This document shows, piece after piece, positions 1-10,200 of a stretch of 64,000 nt of DNA (the first letter of the stretch is position 1; each line of letters starts with the position of its first letter). The notes beneath the pieces were generated by a model. That model saw only the letters and a program-made list of their open reading frames with translations. It was not told the DNA's origin and did no database searches. Source of the DNA: Hydrangea macrophylla (lineage: Eukaryota > Streptophyta > Magnoliopsida > Cornales > Hydrangeaceae); assembly GCA_033977485.1 (NCBI GenBank), contig CM066982.1, positions 35,566,218 to 35,630,217 of the forward strand, read 5' to 3'. The position numbers were made by a program, and so were the translations under genes.

Positions 1-37
1 TAATACGCTATAAACATACACTTTTCACCTCGAATCA
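1..37 (-). repeat. Start of the 3' LTR of the LARD-like element (truncated by window)
   Basis: Identical to 5468-5504. On the minus strand it begins TGATTCGAGG, directly after a run of seven G, which is the expected polypurine tract/LTR boundary. Confidence 0.85.
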
Positions 38-55
38 TACCCCCCAACTAGCTCG
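38..55 (-). other. Polypurine tract of the LARD-like element
   Basis: The minus strand reads AGTTGGGGGGGTA directly before the LTR start at 37. Two more PPT-like G runs (about 1800-1812, within a GGGGACAATG context, and about 2102-2108) lie inside the element. This suggests reshuffled or alternative priming sites. Confidence 0.6.
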
Positions 56-1995
56 TTGCTAGTCCCTAGCAATGAAGCGAACTACAGCAATGTTTATTTA
101 AACTCTAAAAATTGAAAACAAAAGAAAATAAAAATCCTAACTCACTTTCGCAGGAATCGCGATTGCATTTAGCGTATGCAACAAGCCTTTAAACCCCTAG
201 GTTCCCCCTAGTGGACGAGTGTTGTCTCGTGAGGGTTTGCAGTGAATCTACCCACAAAATTCATGTTTAAGGTAATGGTTCTCATTTAAATGTTTTCAAG
301 AAATTTTCCTCTCATTTAACAATATAGTTAAGCTCAACAATCTCATGAAACTCTCTAATAAGCCATAGCAATGCAACACACATATTACAGTTAATCTACG
401 ATCAAAGTCATTAGAATATTCCATACTTATTAATCTTCAAGTGTGTGTGTGAATGGACAACCAAAATACAAAACTTTAATTTCAAAGCTTGCATAACCTA
501 AGACACTATCAAGACGTTCATTTTGACTCAACTCTCACCGGGATTACACTCTTAAGATGAAATCACTCTGAATTAGGTGTAATAATTATCACTCATGATA
601 TGGAAGCTATAAAGAGTAAATGTAAATGGAATCTAATGCTTCTCATATCTAAATAGAAAAACGGACATTTTAGTGCACAGAGTCTCATGAAAGGATACCT
701 TTCACTAGAAGAGCGAGATACCGTGGAGAACTCTCTAATTACCTTAACTTCAAATCCATTTTACTTAAAATCATTAGGACTTTGAAAAAGAGGTATTAAG
801 TGAAAGAAGAAAGAGGCTCGTGATATTCAATTGGGTCAAAGGATGTGATTGGAATGTCTACTATAACTTTTCAAACTTCCCACATCTCCAATCTCTCTCT
901 TCTTCTTTTCTTTTATTTATTTTTTTTCACACTCTTCTTTTCATTCCTTTTTTTTCTTTTGTAACAACCATTGGCATTTTTTTTCTTTTTCTTCTCATGC
1001 TTTTCTTTTTTTCATTTTTTTTTTCTTTGCCAACTTTCTATTATTCACACAACCAAACTTCTTGTCAATGCAACACATCCCAATCACACCTAAATAAAGA
1101 ACTGAGGCTTGAACTCCTAATTTGGAGTTAGGTATAGATTGTAGGATTGTGTAGACAAGGCGATTATGATAAGCTCAAGAGGTGAAGTAAAGGAATAGCA
1201 TAGAGGTAGGCCAAGGCTGTATTATCCATGTATGGTCAAAAGATGGCCTAAATCATCTTCTAAGTTAATAGGATAATTCATTTCAGTAAATTCAAGAGCT
1301 CTAAAGTTTGGTAAATCCTGAACGTTCTCTTCTAGTGATCAGTCAAAATGAAGAAGAAAAATGAGACTTTCAACGAATTAATATGCTTTTCAAAAAGTAA
1401 GAGTAATTTTATAAAACCCTCAAAAACAAGGAATGGCACAAAAGCTCACTTGGGTTATTAGTCTCCACTATAGTCTTTCAAGACACTTAAACTATGCTTA
1501 CTAATCCATTTTAGTTAAGTACAAGGTTGTCACAACGTGCTCAAAGTTGTTTGAAGATTAAAAAGCATAAAATATACTATAACTAAGATAGTAAACAAAC
1601 TACCATAGTGTATCACATACTAATAACATATAGAAAATAACACTAATGCATCATAACTGACTACATTAACTATGAGAGAAATACAAGAACCATTAAAAAT
1701 TTCAAAATTTTTGCAATTTTGATTTACTGAGTCATGTTGCTAAGCAGGTATATTGACACGAAACCATAAAAAGAAATAAATGAGGCATGCAATGACTCAC
1801 TCCCCCCCAACTAAAACAAAACATTGTCCCCAATGTTCTAAACTATGCACATGGACATGTAAAGTAAAGCGAGAGAAGGAAGGATGTTACCTCGAAGCGT
1901 TAATATCCATTTTTTTTTCAAGCTACCTGCAAGATCATTAGTAGCAACAAGAAAAAATAGAGAACATAATATAACAACTCAGTTAATAAATTCGG
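56..1995. other. Non-coding 3' internal region of the LARD-like element
   Basis: About 1.9 kb of AT-rich sequence between the orphan ORF and the polypurine tract. No supported coding region was seen. The longest open stretch (820-1131, plus) is a T-rich low-complexity translation. At about 1797-1840 the minus strand carries GGGGACAATG and a G7 run, a motif common downstream of pol in plant Ty3 elements. Confidence 0.6.
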
Positions 1996-3702
1996 TTAAT
2001 CAAGATACTTATCATAAAGTAACAACCGAAATTTTTGAGGATCTTCCCAGTGAAATAATTTAACAATGACAAGACTTTTGAGATCCTCATAAAAATGCAA
2101 CTCCCCCCAACTAATGTCAGGCTCAAGGTCAGAGGAGATGATGCAAAACCAATGGCTTCCAAAGTTATTGGGGACAGTTATAAGAGGAATACCACACTTT
2201 TTAGGAATTATATGCAAGAAACGATCTTTGGTGTTGGTATTTCCTATAACAGCCTCTATTTTAATACTAAAAACAGGGGGAGGCCATGGTTCAATAAAAG
2301 GGGCAGGGTCTAAGTGATGTTCTAATGAATCTTCTTTACCCTCCTCTTGTATTAGAACAGAATCTATGAAGATATGATCATATGAATTGAATTTCTGTTC
2401 TATGCACATGGTTTTGGACTGGACTTGGATAAAGCTATCTATTTGGGCCTCAATGTCATAATCACTCAAGAAGGTCAAGCAGTCTAGAAGATTGCTAGCT
2501 TCTTGTTGAATTTTCAGATCATCTAAAGTGGGCCCAATATTTTCCAAGTCTTCTCTCAAAGAATTTTGAAAGTTAAAATTTTGTGAAGAACATGTGCTAG
2601 TATCCTTACCATCCTCTTCCACAACACATTCTGTTTGTTCACGAATGGGGTACACATAACATTCAAGCTCAGGACGAGAGCTTTGATTGACAGCAAGGCT
2701 AGGTGATGGGCAACTTGGTGACACCACCTCTTCGGTCGAAAGAGGTGAGGGTTCATGAATATCAGATGAATCTAAATCGAATTTAGAAATTTCAATAACG
2801 ACCTCCCTAGGGTCACTATCAAAGGTAGGGGTAGAGTCAACATGGGACTCATCCTTTCCTAATTGCGTGCAATCACCTAAACTCTCATCATCTTTTAAGA
2901 CCTCATTCTCATCCTCGCAACTCTCCTCACTATATGTGTCATCTATTGAAGTACTCTGGACAAAGAGATTGTGCAACTTTATCAAGGCAGTGAAGGAGTT
3001 AATGTCTGGGGTTGTATGTTGAGGAGAAGATGGTTCTACAACTTCATGCTCAATGGTTTGGTTTTGGAGTTCTTGTTGGGTTATCACTTTCTCAAATGAG
3101 TTGTTAACCTCACTCGATATGAACCCATCATTGTCCTCTAATTCCATTCCATTGTTAGTGTCTTGAAATTCAGGTTGTAGCATTGAAGGACTGGTATAGT
3201 CTTCTAAAGGTTGGCTATCAAATGCTTGTTGATATCTAGCTCCTAATTTATCAATTGCACTCTCTAGCCTTTTCATTTCACTAAGCAGCAATTCTAACAT
3301 ACCAGTATCCTCAACTTGGTTATTCTCCTCATTATAACTATATGAAGTTTCACCCCATTGTTGTTGGTAATAGTCCCCTTCCCATTGTGTTTGTGTGCAA
3401 GACTCCCCAGAAGGAAAGTCTTGGTGCATTTGGTAATCGTGGGAACTACTACTATATCCTACACTATCATTTTGGTTATATCCCCGTTGCGATTGATAGA
3501 ACTCTCCAGGTGGAGGTTCTTGATACGTTTGATAACATGGGGGACTAACACTATGGTTTTCCCATTGTGGTGATTGGTAGCACTCAGGTTGATAATGTGC
3601 ATCATATGTGGGTGCTTGCCAACTCGGGGTATAGTTCTCATTACCTAATGTGTACCCATTCGTGGTATTTGTGTTGTATTGAGGGTAATATGGATAAGAC
3701 AT
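1996..3702 (-). CDS. Orphan 568-aa ORF of a non-autonomous LTR retrotransposon
   Basis: I do not recognise a catalytic family. This is the only long ORF between the primer site and the polypurine tract, and it starts about 155 nt after the primer site, where gag would normally start. The first ~130 residues are rich in Tyr, Pro, Gln, Asn and Ser (start MSYPYYPQYNTN). Residues ~130-165 look helical or coiled-coil. The middle (~190-400) is acidic and Ser/Thr-rich and probably disordered. The C-terminal ~90 residues look folded, with aromatic clusters (SHWFC, SWGEL, LFHWED). There is no CCHC knuckle, DTG/DSG protease motif or YxDD. The frame is intact, which is notable for an element without pol. 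It could be a diverged gag-like packaging protein or an element-specific accessory protein. Confidence 0.6.
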   Translation of the reverse strand: MSYPYYPQYNTNTTNGYTLGNENYTPSWQAPTYDAHYQPECYQSPQWENHSVSPPCYQTYQEPPPGEFYQSQRGYNQNDSVGYSSSSHDYQMHQDFPSGESCTQTQWEGDYYQQQWGETSYSYNEENNQVEDTGMLELLLSEMKRLESAIDKLGARYQQAFDSQPLEDYTSPSMLQPEFQDTNNGMELEDNDGFISSEVNNSFEKVITQQELQNQTIEHEVVEPSSPQHTTPDINSFTALIKLHNLFVQSTSIDDTYSEESCEDENEVLKDDESLGDCTQLGKDESHVDSTPTFDSDPREVVIEISKFDLDSSDIHEPSPLSTEEVVSPSCPSPSLAVNQSSRPELECYVYPIREQTECVVEEDGKDTSTCSSQNFNFQNSLREDLENIGPTLDDLKIQQEASNLLDCLTFLSDYDIEAQIDSFIQVQSKTMCIEQKFNSYDHIFIDSVLIQEEGKEDSLEHHLDPAPFIEPWPPPVFSIKIEAVIGNTNTKDRFLHIIPKKCGIPLITVPNNFGSHWFCIISSDLEPDISWGELHFYEDLKSLVIVKLFHWEDPQKFRLLLYDKYLD

Positions 3703-3773
3703 GTTTACCCAAAATATTTAAACAAAAGATTTTTTTTTTTTTTTTTTCTTGTGAGAGAAAAAAGTCCAATGAA

Positions 3774-3804
<31 letters not shown>

Positions 3805-3856
3805 AAAAGAAAAAAAAAATGGAAATAACTTAGTAAAATCCTAACCTAGTTGCCTT

Positions 3857-3873
3857 CCCCGGCAACGGCGCCA
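3857..3873 (-). other. Primer binding site, tRNA-Asp type
   Basis: The minus strand reads TGGCGCCGTTGCCGGGG, complementary to the CCA-terminated 3' end of plant tRNA-Asp. This site is common in Athila/Tat-type Ty3 elements. It lies 6 nt after the LTR end at 3880. Confidence 0.85.
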
Positions 3874-3879
3874 AAAACT

Positions 3880-5504
3880 TGACACGACTAAAAAGTTGTG
3901 CGCTCTTGTGCAACACCCAAGTGTAGGTGATCGTGCAAGTAATATAGTACTGGAAGTCCAGGTCGATCCCACAGGGAAGGAATAGGAAGAATATCTACTA
4001 AGTTACAACCAAAAGAAAAAAGAAAAGATGAATATAGGAGTGAAGGTGTACTAACAAATCCTAATTAATTAAATTAAACTAAATAATAAACTAAACATAA
4101 AGAAACATAGCTAATTAAATAAATAAGCTAAATGTGTTGGAAACACGTGAATCCACATTAATCCTAACCATCTACCATGCATATTCATTAACGTTCGATG
4201 GAGTTCATTCCTCTTCAGTATTCCGTATTTTTCTAAAGATATAGAATCAATAGCCCTTTCATGCCCGGGACTATATCATCACAAGTGAGTTAAAATACAT
4301 GAAAGACGATTTAAAACAATGGTTATTACTTGCACTCTAAATGGTGTTAGCATTCAAAGTGGTTTTCAAAAGTCATTGAAGAAAAGGCCTTAAGGCTTTA
4401 AGTTCTAAAAACTGTTGTGACAAACTGAGCTTATTGGGACAATTTGATGACAGATTTCTAAAACAAAAAGTCATGGAATACTTCAAAGAATCATCTCAAG
4501 ATTCTGCAAGTTCGATCGATCGAAGCGCTCTCGATCGATCGGACAGCATCATCCTTCAATCGATCGAACTATCTTCGATCGCTTGACTATCTCTGGTTCG
4601 ATCGATCGAAATACCTTCGATCGATCGAACCCAAGGTTTCTAAAGATTGCATGGCAGAGGCTGGGATTCAATGTTTCATCACATATCTCCAACGTCTAAA
4701 CTACGGAAACATGATCAAACTATTACCGGAATAACAAACTAGAGTAATCATAGCATATAAACTAATAGCAATCAAATAACAAGGATTGGGAAGAAAAACC
4801 TGGATATAATCTGAAATAAACTTGAAATAAACATGAAAGAAACTTCAATCTTCAATAATCTTGAGTAAAACAATGAAAAGGATGAAGAATAATATGAATC
4901 TAACCTAATCTACACCTAATCTAACCCTAAAACTACCTAAAACTGCTGTTTTTCGCGTTCTGGAGCGTCCCCCCTTCGTCTGGCGTCAAAACGACGTATA
5001 TATAGGGTTCCCACAGAGTTTACGCAACTTTTGGGTGAAAATAGAGTTCGATCGATCGAGCTCAGTTCGATCGATCGAAGGTTCGATCGATTGAACTCTC
5101 TTCAATCGCTTGAACTCCTCTGATTTTGACAGCTCTGCACCCCGATGGTAGAATGGCCATAACTTTTTACTCGGACCTCGGATTGACCTCCCGTTTGCGG
5201 CCACGCGACCGTAACTCAAAGATCTACATTTCATGTCTCTGGGAAAATCTTCCAAATCTGAAGTCATCATTGTCAAAATTGGCATTTTCCCAGCTGCTTC
5301 TGTTGTTCTCTTCACCAGAATCATTTTCTATGCAATGTTTGCTTTCCATGACCTGCAAAATAGTGTAAAAACACATGTTTGAGTCTCAACATCATAGAAA
5401 ACACTTAATCATTGATATGCATCTAAATCTAGGGACTTGGGGATAAAAGTATGCATAAAAGACCGTGTAATACGCTATAAACATACACTTTTCACCTCGA
5501 ATCA
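3880..5504 (-). repeat. 5' LTR of the LARD-like element (1625 bp)
   Basis: Bounded by TG...CA on the minus strand (5504 to 3880), next to the tRNA-Asp primer site. It contains two clusters of a palindromic GATCGATC-based minisatellite, at 4508-4632 and 5046-5112. Confidence 0.85.
4508..4632. repeat. Palindromic TTCGATCGATCGAA minisatellite inside an LTR
   Basis: About six interspersed copies or variants of the self-complementary core TTCGATCGATCGAA, separated by 10-25 nt. A second cluster with the same core lies at 5046-5112 in the same LTR. Confidence 0.75.
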
Positions 5505-5667
5505 CCAAGCCAGGTGGAAGCATGCGCCGGGCTATCACCCCAAGGCTTTCAAGGGTGGCTATATAGCATATCCCATCTGGTAAGCGTACTGTCCTTCTTC
5601 AAACATCGGCTCGCTCCCCTTTTTGCCTGCTTAATTGATTTTCATCCTCCTGCCGTAGGTTGGCTGC

Positions 5668-6228
5668 ATGGCTGCGGGGTCTGAGTCCGTCCTATCCTCT
5701 CTGACCGGGAAAGTCAGCGCTGCTGAGGCCACCCTTTCAAAGGAGCGAAAAGAGCTGCAATTAGCAAAAGCCGCATTGGCCGTCGACACGAGCAAGGCGA
5801 AGTCGTTGGCCTTGAGTTTGGGTGCAGCTCAGGTGGACCTAGCAGCGGCCTTGGCCGAACTGGAAGCTTCCAGGGCCCTTACTGCGGCAGCTGAAGCGCA
5901 GGCAGAGGCGGCGGCCGAGACACCAGCTGCAGGGGCCTTAGAGGGCGCTTTTGATGATGGCTTCTTCCAGGGCTATGACGATCTAAAGCGGCGGGTAGCC
6001 CGGGATCACCCCGAATGGGTCCTCTCGGCCTACGAGGGGATTGACTCGGATTACTGGGATGTCGGTGAAGATCCCATAGCCAGTGACGCTCCTGCGGTTG
6101 GTGAAAACCCCGAGGCCATTGCTGAAGCCACAGAACTCGCCCCGGGCGGGGATGTGGGGGACGAAGGACTTGCAGTGCCAAGGGAGCAGACCGGGGAGAC
6201 CGGGGACGTGGTCAATGTGGAAGACTGA
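5668..6228 (+). CDS. C-terminal exon of the antisense ORF of the Tat-type element
   Basis: 186 codons on the strand opposite to gag-pol, in the position of the antisense ORF seen in Tat elements such as Grande. Residues ~1-95 form an Ala/Leu/Glu-rich coiled coil. They are followed by FFQGYDDLKRRVARDHPEW and an acidic tail, a layout resembling the C-terminus of proteins annotated as putative gypsy-type transposon (Transposase_28-like). Upstream, 5506-5580 has an open frame (RWKHAPGYHPKAFKGGY) ending near a GTAAG donor, and 5650-5658 looks like an acceptor, so the listed start may lie within an exon. The two pieces do not join in frame with the obvious sites, so decay or a different splice is likely. 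The N-terminal part has been cut off by the LARD-like insertion. Confidence 0.55.
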   Translation: MAAGSESVLSSLTGKVSAAEATLSKERKELQLAKAALAVDTSKAKSLALSLGAAQVDLAAALAELEASRALTAAAEAQAEAAAETPAAGALEGAFDDGFFQGYDDLKRRVARDHPEWVLSAYEGIDSDYWDVGEDPIASDAPAVGENPEAIAEATELAPGGDVGDEGLAVPREQTGETGDVVNVED

Positions 6229-7129
6229 CTCCCCAGTTCCTTCTTGTTGTTTTTATTTTATTGCTTGTAGTTTTTTTTATTTTGGGGAGGCTGCTACAAT
6301 TGCCCCCCAGGCTTTGTATATTAATGAAAAAGACCCTTAAGGTCAACCTTTCATCAACTTTGTATATATGGCCTTTTTTTTTTTTTTGCTGTTTGCTAGC
6401 ATCCGTACGGTTGTGGCCGACCTAACACCTGCCTTAGCAAATGTTTTAGGACCGTAACCAACAGAACACCTAGTAAAATGGTATGATTCCCTGTTTTAGC
6501 TTCTCTACGTTCCCCTTATTCCCCTGCCCCCCAAGCATTTTGCTAAGGCGGGAGTATGGGAGTACGGGAGTGAGTGGCCGTAGGGAATCGACCTGGGACA
6601 TGGGTGGTCGCAGGAGCGTTTTAAGCTTGCCATCGTCGGCCACCTAGGGGTTCGGCCCCGTCGTTGGCTGGACCTAGGCAAAACTTTAGTTAATTTCCTG
6701 TTTAGGTGTGAACCCTCTTGCCCCCGAGATTCCTGTTAAGGCGGGGGCGTGCTGGGGATCAACCATAGGAAACCGACCTGGAACATGGGTGGTTGCAGGG
6801 TCCTTTGATGCCTGGGTTCGGAGCCCGAGGTCTTTTTGTGCCTCGGGATTCGGCCCGAGGTCTTTTTAGTGCCTCGGGGTTAAGCCCGATGTCTTTTTAG
6901 TGCATCGCACGATGTACTGACAGGAGTAAGTTTTCAAAGCAAACTTTTCAATTTTATTTAAAAGGTAACAATCTGTAATAATTGTCCCATCAGGACTACA
7001 TGAAAAGAATTTTCCTTATAACACTAAACTCCCGTAGCCAGATGCTACTGATAATACTTGCGGAGGTGTTGCACGTGCCAAGATGGGTGAGATCGTGCCC
7101 GTCCATGCTCTGTAGCCAGTAGGTTCCCG
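6229..7129. other. Convergent 3' region between the antisense ORF and pol of the Tat-type element
   Basis: Non-coding. Contains Ala/Gly-poor T-rich 3'-UTR-like sequence just after the antisense ORF and a short tandem repeat at about 6805-6905. No other feature was supported. Confidence 0.5.
6805..6905. repeat. ~33-bp tandem repeat (three degenerate units)
   Basis: Three successive copies of a unit like GCCCGAGGTCTTTTTAGTGC followed by CTCGGG. GCCCGAGG and CCTCGGG can pair, so each unit can form a small hairpin. Confidence 0.7.
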
Positions 7130-7255
7130 GTCAGCTGACCCGAGTTACTATATACGGTCCTTCCCAATTTGCTCCCAACTTCCCATGGCTCGGGACTCGG
7201 GTGGACTGGTTCACTGCCTTAAGGATAAGGTCCCCGACCTAAAAGCTACGATGCT

Positions 7256-10200
7256 TCACCTTACTATTGTAATACCGCGAGACCTTTTCTTGTAAGCTGC
7301 CACTTTTAGATAGGCCTGGTCTCTTTTTTCTTCCACCAGGTCTAGTTCTGTCCTGAGGGCTTCTCCATTATCTGGGCCGTTGAAGGTAGCCACTCGGTAT
7401 GTGGGCAGCCCGAGCTCTGTGGGGACTACTGCCTCGAAACCATAAGTCAAGGAAAATGGGGTTTCACCCATAGCTGCCCAGGGTGTGGTGCGGTAGGCCC
7501 ACAGGAGGGCTGGGAGTTCATCAGCCCACAGGCCTTTGGCACCTTCCAGCCTCGTTTTAATCGACTGCAAGATAGTGCGGTTGGTTACCTCGGCCTGACC
7601 ATTAGCTTGTGGATGCTCGGGAGAAGAGTAATGATTCAGTATCCCATAGTCCGAGCAGAACTGTCTAAAGATAGGTGTATCGAATTGTCTTCCATTGTCG
7701 CTGACCAGGACTCGTGGAATGCCGAACCTACTAAGGATATTTCTCTCCACAAAATGCTCCATCTTTCACTCGGTTATCGTTGCCAGGGGCTCGGCTTCTG
7801 CCCACTTGGTGAAGTAGTCAACGGCTATTACGGCAAACTTAACCTGCCCTTTTCCTGTCGGTAAGGGACCAACGATGTCGATCCCCCATTGGGCGAATGG
7901 CCAGGGGCTATGGACCGGGGTCTGAAGTTCTCCCGGTCGGTTTATCATTGGAGAGTACCGTTGGCACTTGTCACATCTTCGAACGTACTCCTGCGAGTCT
8001 CGGGCCATGGTTGGCCAGTAATAACCTTGCAGTAGGGCCTTTCTGGAAAGTGTCCGGCCTCCCACGTGGTTCCCGCACACACCTTCGTGGATTTCAAACA
8101 ATATGGCTTGAACTTGCGTTGGATGAACGCAGCGGAGGTACGGGATAGTGAATCCTCTCTTGTAGAGGACACCATCGAGAATATGGTATCGTGCTGCCCG
8201 GTATTTGACCCGCCTTGCTTCCTCTTTGTCATTTGGCAGCCCTCCTGTCGTCAAGAATGTCACGATCGGGTCCATCCAACTGGGCCCCAGAGTGACCGGG
8301 TCGACCTCCATGCCTTTCGAGTTGATCACACTTGGCTCGGGCAGGAATTGTATCCTTATCCCGGGCAAGTCGGATTCAGACGACGAGGCGAGGCGAGCAA
8401 GCCGGTCAGCTCTGGTGTTCTCTTCTCTAGGTATCCGAGTGAGGGAGAATCCTCGGAGCTGCTTGGAAACCGTCCGGACGAGGGCTAAGTAGGCTATCAT
8501 GCTATCTTCGCGTGCTTTATATTCCTGGTTTACCTGATTGACCACGAGCTGGGAGTCGCTGTAGCTCTCGACTTGTTGTGCACTCATTCAAATGGCTAAT
8601 TGTAACCCGACCAGGAGGGCTTCGTATTCGGCCTCGTTGTTGGAGGCACGAAACCCAAATCTCAAAGCATATTCGAGCTGGATTCCGTCGGAGGTAGTCA
8701 AGATGATCCCGGCACCACTACCTTGCTGGTTAGAAGAACCATCGACATACAGTACCCAAGTAGGGATGCCGGATTGCAATCCGGGCGGTAAGGCCGCAGG
8801 CTCGGGTTCTTCAACCGGGTCTTCGGGATACGTAAACTCGACCAAAAAATCTGCGACGGCTTGTCCCTTGATGGCCGTCCGCGGCCGGTAAGTCACCTCA
8901 AACTCCTCCAGTTCCAAAACCCACTTAACGAGCCTTCCGGACGTGTCTGGCCGAGAGAGAATTTTGCGGAGAGGTTGATCGGTGAGTACTATAATGGCAT
9001 GGGCCTGGAAGTACGGCCGGAGCCTTCGGGCGGAGGTAATGAGGGCGAAGGCCAATTTCTCAATGCGGGAGTATCGGCTCTCCGCCCCTTGCAGCGCCCG
9101 GCTGGTGTAGTACACTGGGAACTGTATCCCGTGCTCTTCCCGGATAAGTGCCGAGCTAACCGCCGATGGTGACACTGCCAGGTACAGGAATAGTTCCTCT
9201 CCGGCTGTAGGTGTTGTCAGTAGAGGAGGAGAGGCCAGGTACTTCTTGAGGTCCTGGAATGCCTCCTCGCACTCCTCCGACCATTGAAAAGCTTTACGGA
9301 GGATTTTAAAGAACGGGAGGCACCGGTCAGTAGCTCGGGAGACGAATCTATTCAGTGCGGCCACCCGTCCGGCTAGGCTTTGAACTTCCTTTGTTGACTT
9401 GGGAGACCGCATGTTGATGATAGCCTGGATTTTGTCGGGATTTGCTTCGATTCCCCGTCTGCTGACTAGATGACCGAGGAACTTTCCGAATGAGACCTCG
9501 AAGGTGCATTTGGCCGGGTTCAACCTCATCCTGAATTTTCTCAAAATGCTGAAGGCCCCGGCCAGATGATCCAGGTGATCGGTTTCATCTCGGCTCTTGA
9601 CCAGGAGATCGTCCACGTATACTTCCATGGACTTTCCGATGAGGTCTCTGAACATGAAGTTGACCAGGTGTTGGTATGTAGCCCCGGCATTCTTGAGGCC
9701 GAATGGCATAACTCTGTAACAGTACGTGCCTTGGTCGGTGATGAACGTCGTCTTCTCTTCATCCCCAGGGTACATGCTGATCTGATTGTACCCCGAGTAG
9801 GCGTCCATGAACGAGAGGAGTGAGTGGCCTGCCGTTGAATCGACAAGGAGGTCTATCCTGGGCAGCGGATAACAGTCCTTGGGGCAGGCCTTGTTGAGGT
9901 CGGTGAAGTCCACACACATCCTTCATTTGCCATTGCTCTTCTTGACCAGGACAACATTGGCCAACCAGTCGGGGTAGTGGACCTCCTGGATGGAGTTAGC
10001 TTTTAAGAGCTTCGCGACCTCCTCACTTACAGCTTTTTGTCTTTCGGGGGCCATGCCCCTTCGCTTCTGCTTTATCGGACGGCAGTCTGGGCTGACATTG
10101 AGACGATGGGACATTACTCGGGGATCAATTCTGGGCATGTCCTCGTGACTCCAAGCAAAAACGTCCTGGTTTTGCCTCAGGAACTGGATCAACTTTTCTT

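Larger units (their letters stand above)
1..5504 (-). mobile_element. Non-autonomous LTR retrotransposon (LARD-like), left LTR cut by window edge
   Basis: The first 37 bases recur exactly at 5468-5504. On the minus strand both read as an LTR start (TGATTCGAGG...). Going leftward, the element has a 1625-bp 5' LTR (5504 to 3880), then a primer site matching the 3' end of plant tRNA-Asp (3873-3857), one 568-codon ORF, a G-rich polypurine tract (about 55-38), and the start of the 3' LTR (37-1), which runs out of the window. The internal domain is about 3.8 kb and shows no protease, reverse transcriptase or integrase, so the element must have been moved in trans. It interrupts the antisense ORF of the Tat-like element on its right, so it is the youngest layer of the stack. 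The target duplication cannot be checked because the left end is missing. Confidence 0.85.

Noticed and set aside
820..1131. 103-codon plus-strand open frame
   Set aside because: Translation is Phe/Leu/Ser low complexity from T-rich DNA inside the LARD-like element, with no homologous look.
4508..4632. Possible CRISPR-like array
   Set aside because: Short palindromes with irregular spacing in a plant LTR; no repeat-spacer regularity.
4986..5324. 112-codon minus-strand open frame
   Set aside because: Lies wholly inside an LTR and is made partly of the GATCGATC repeat; no protein-like features.
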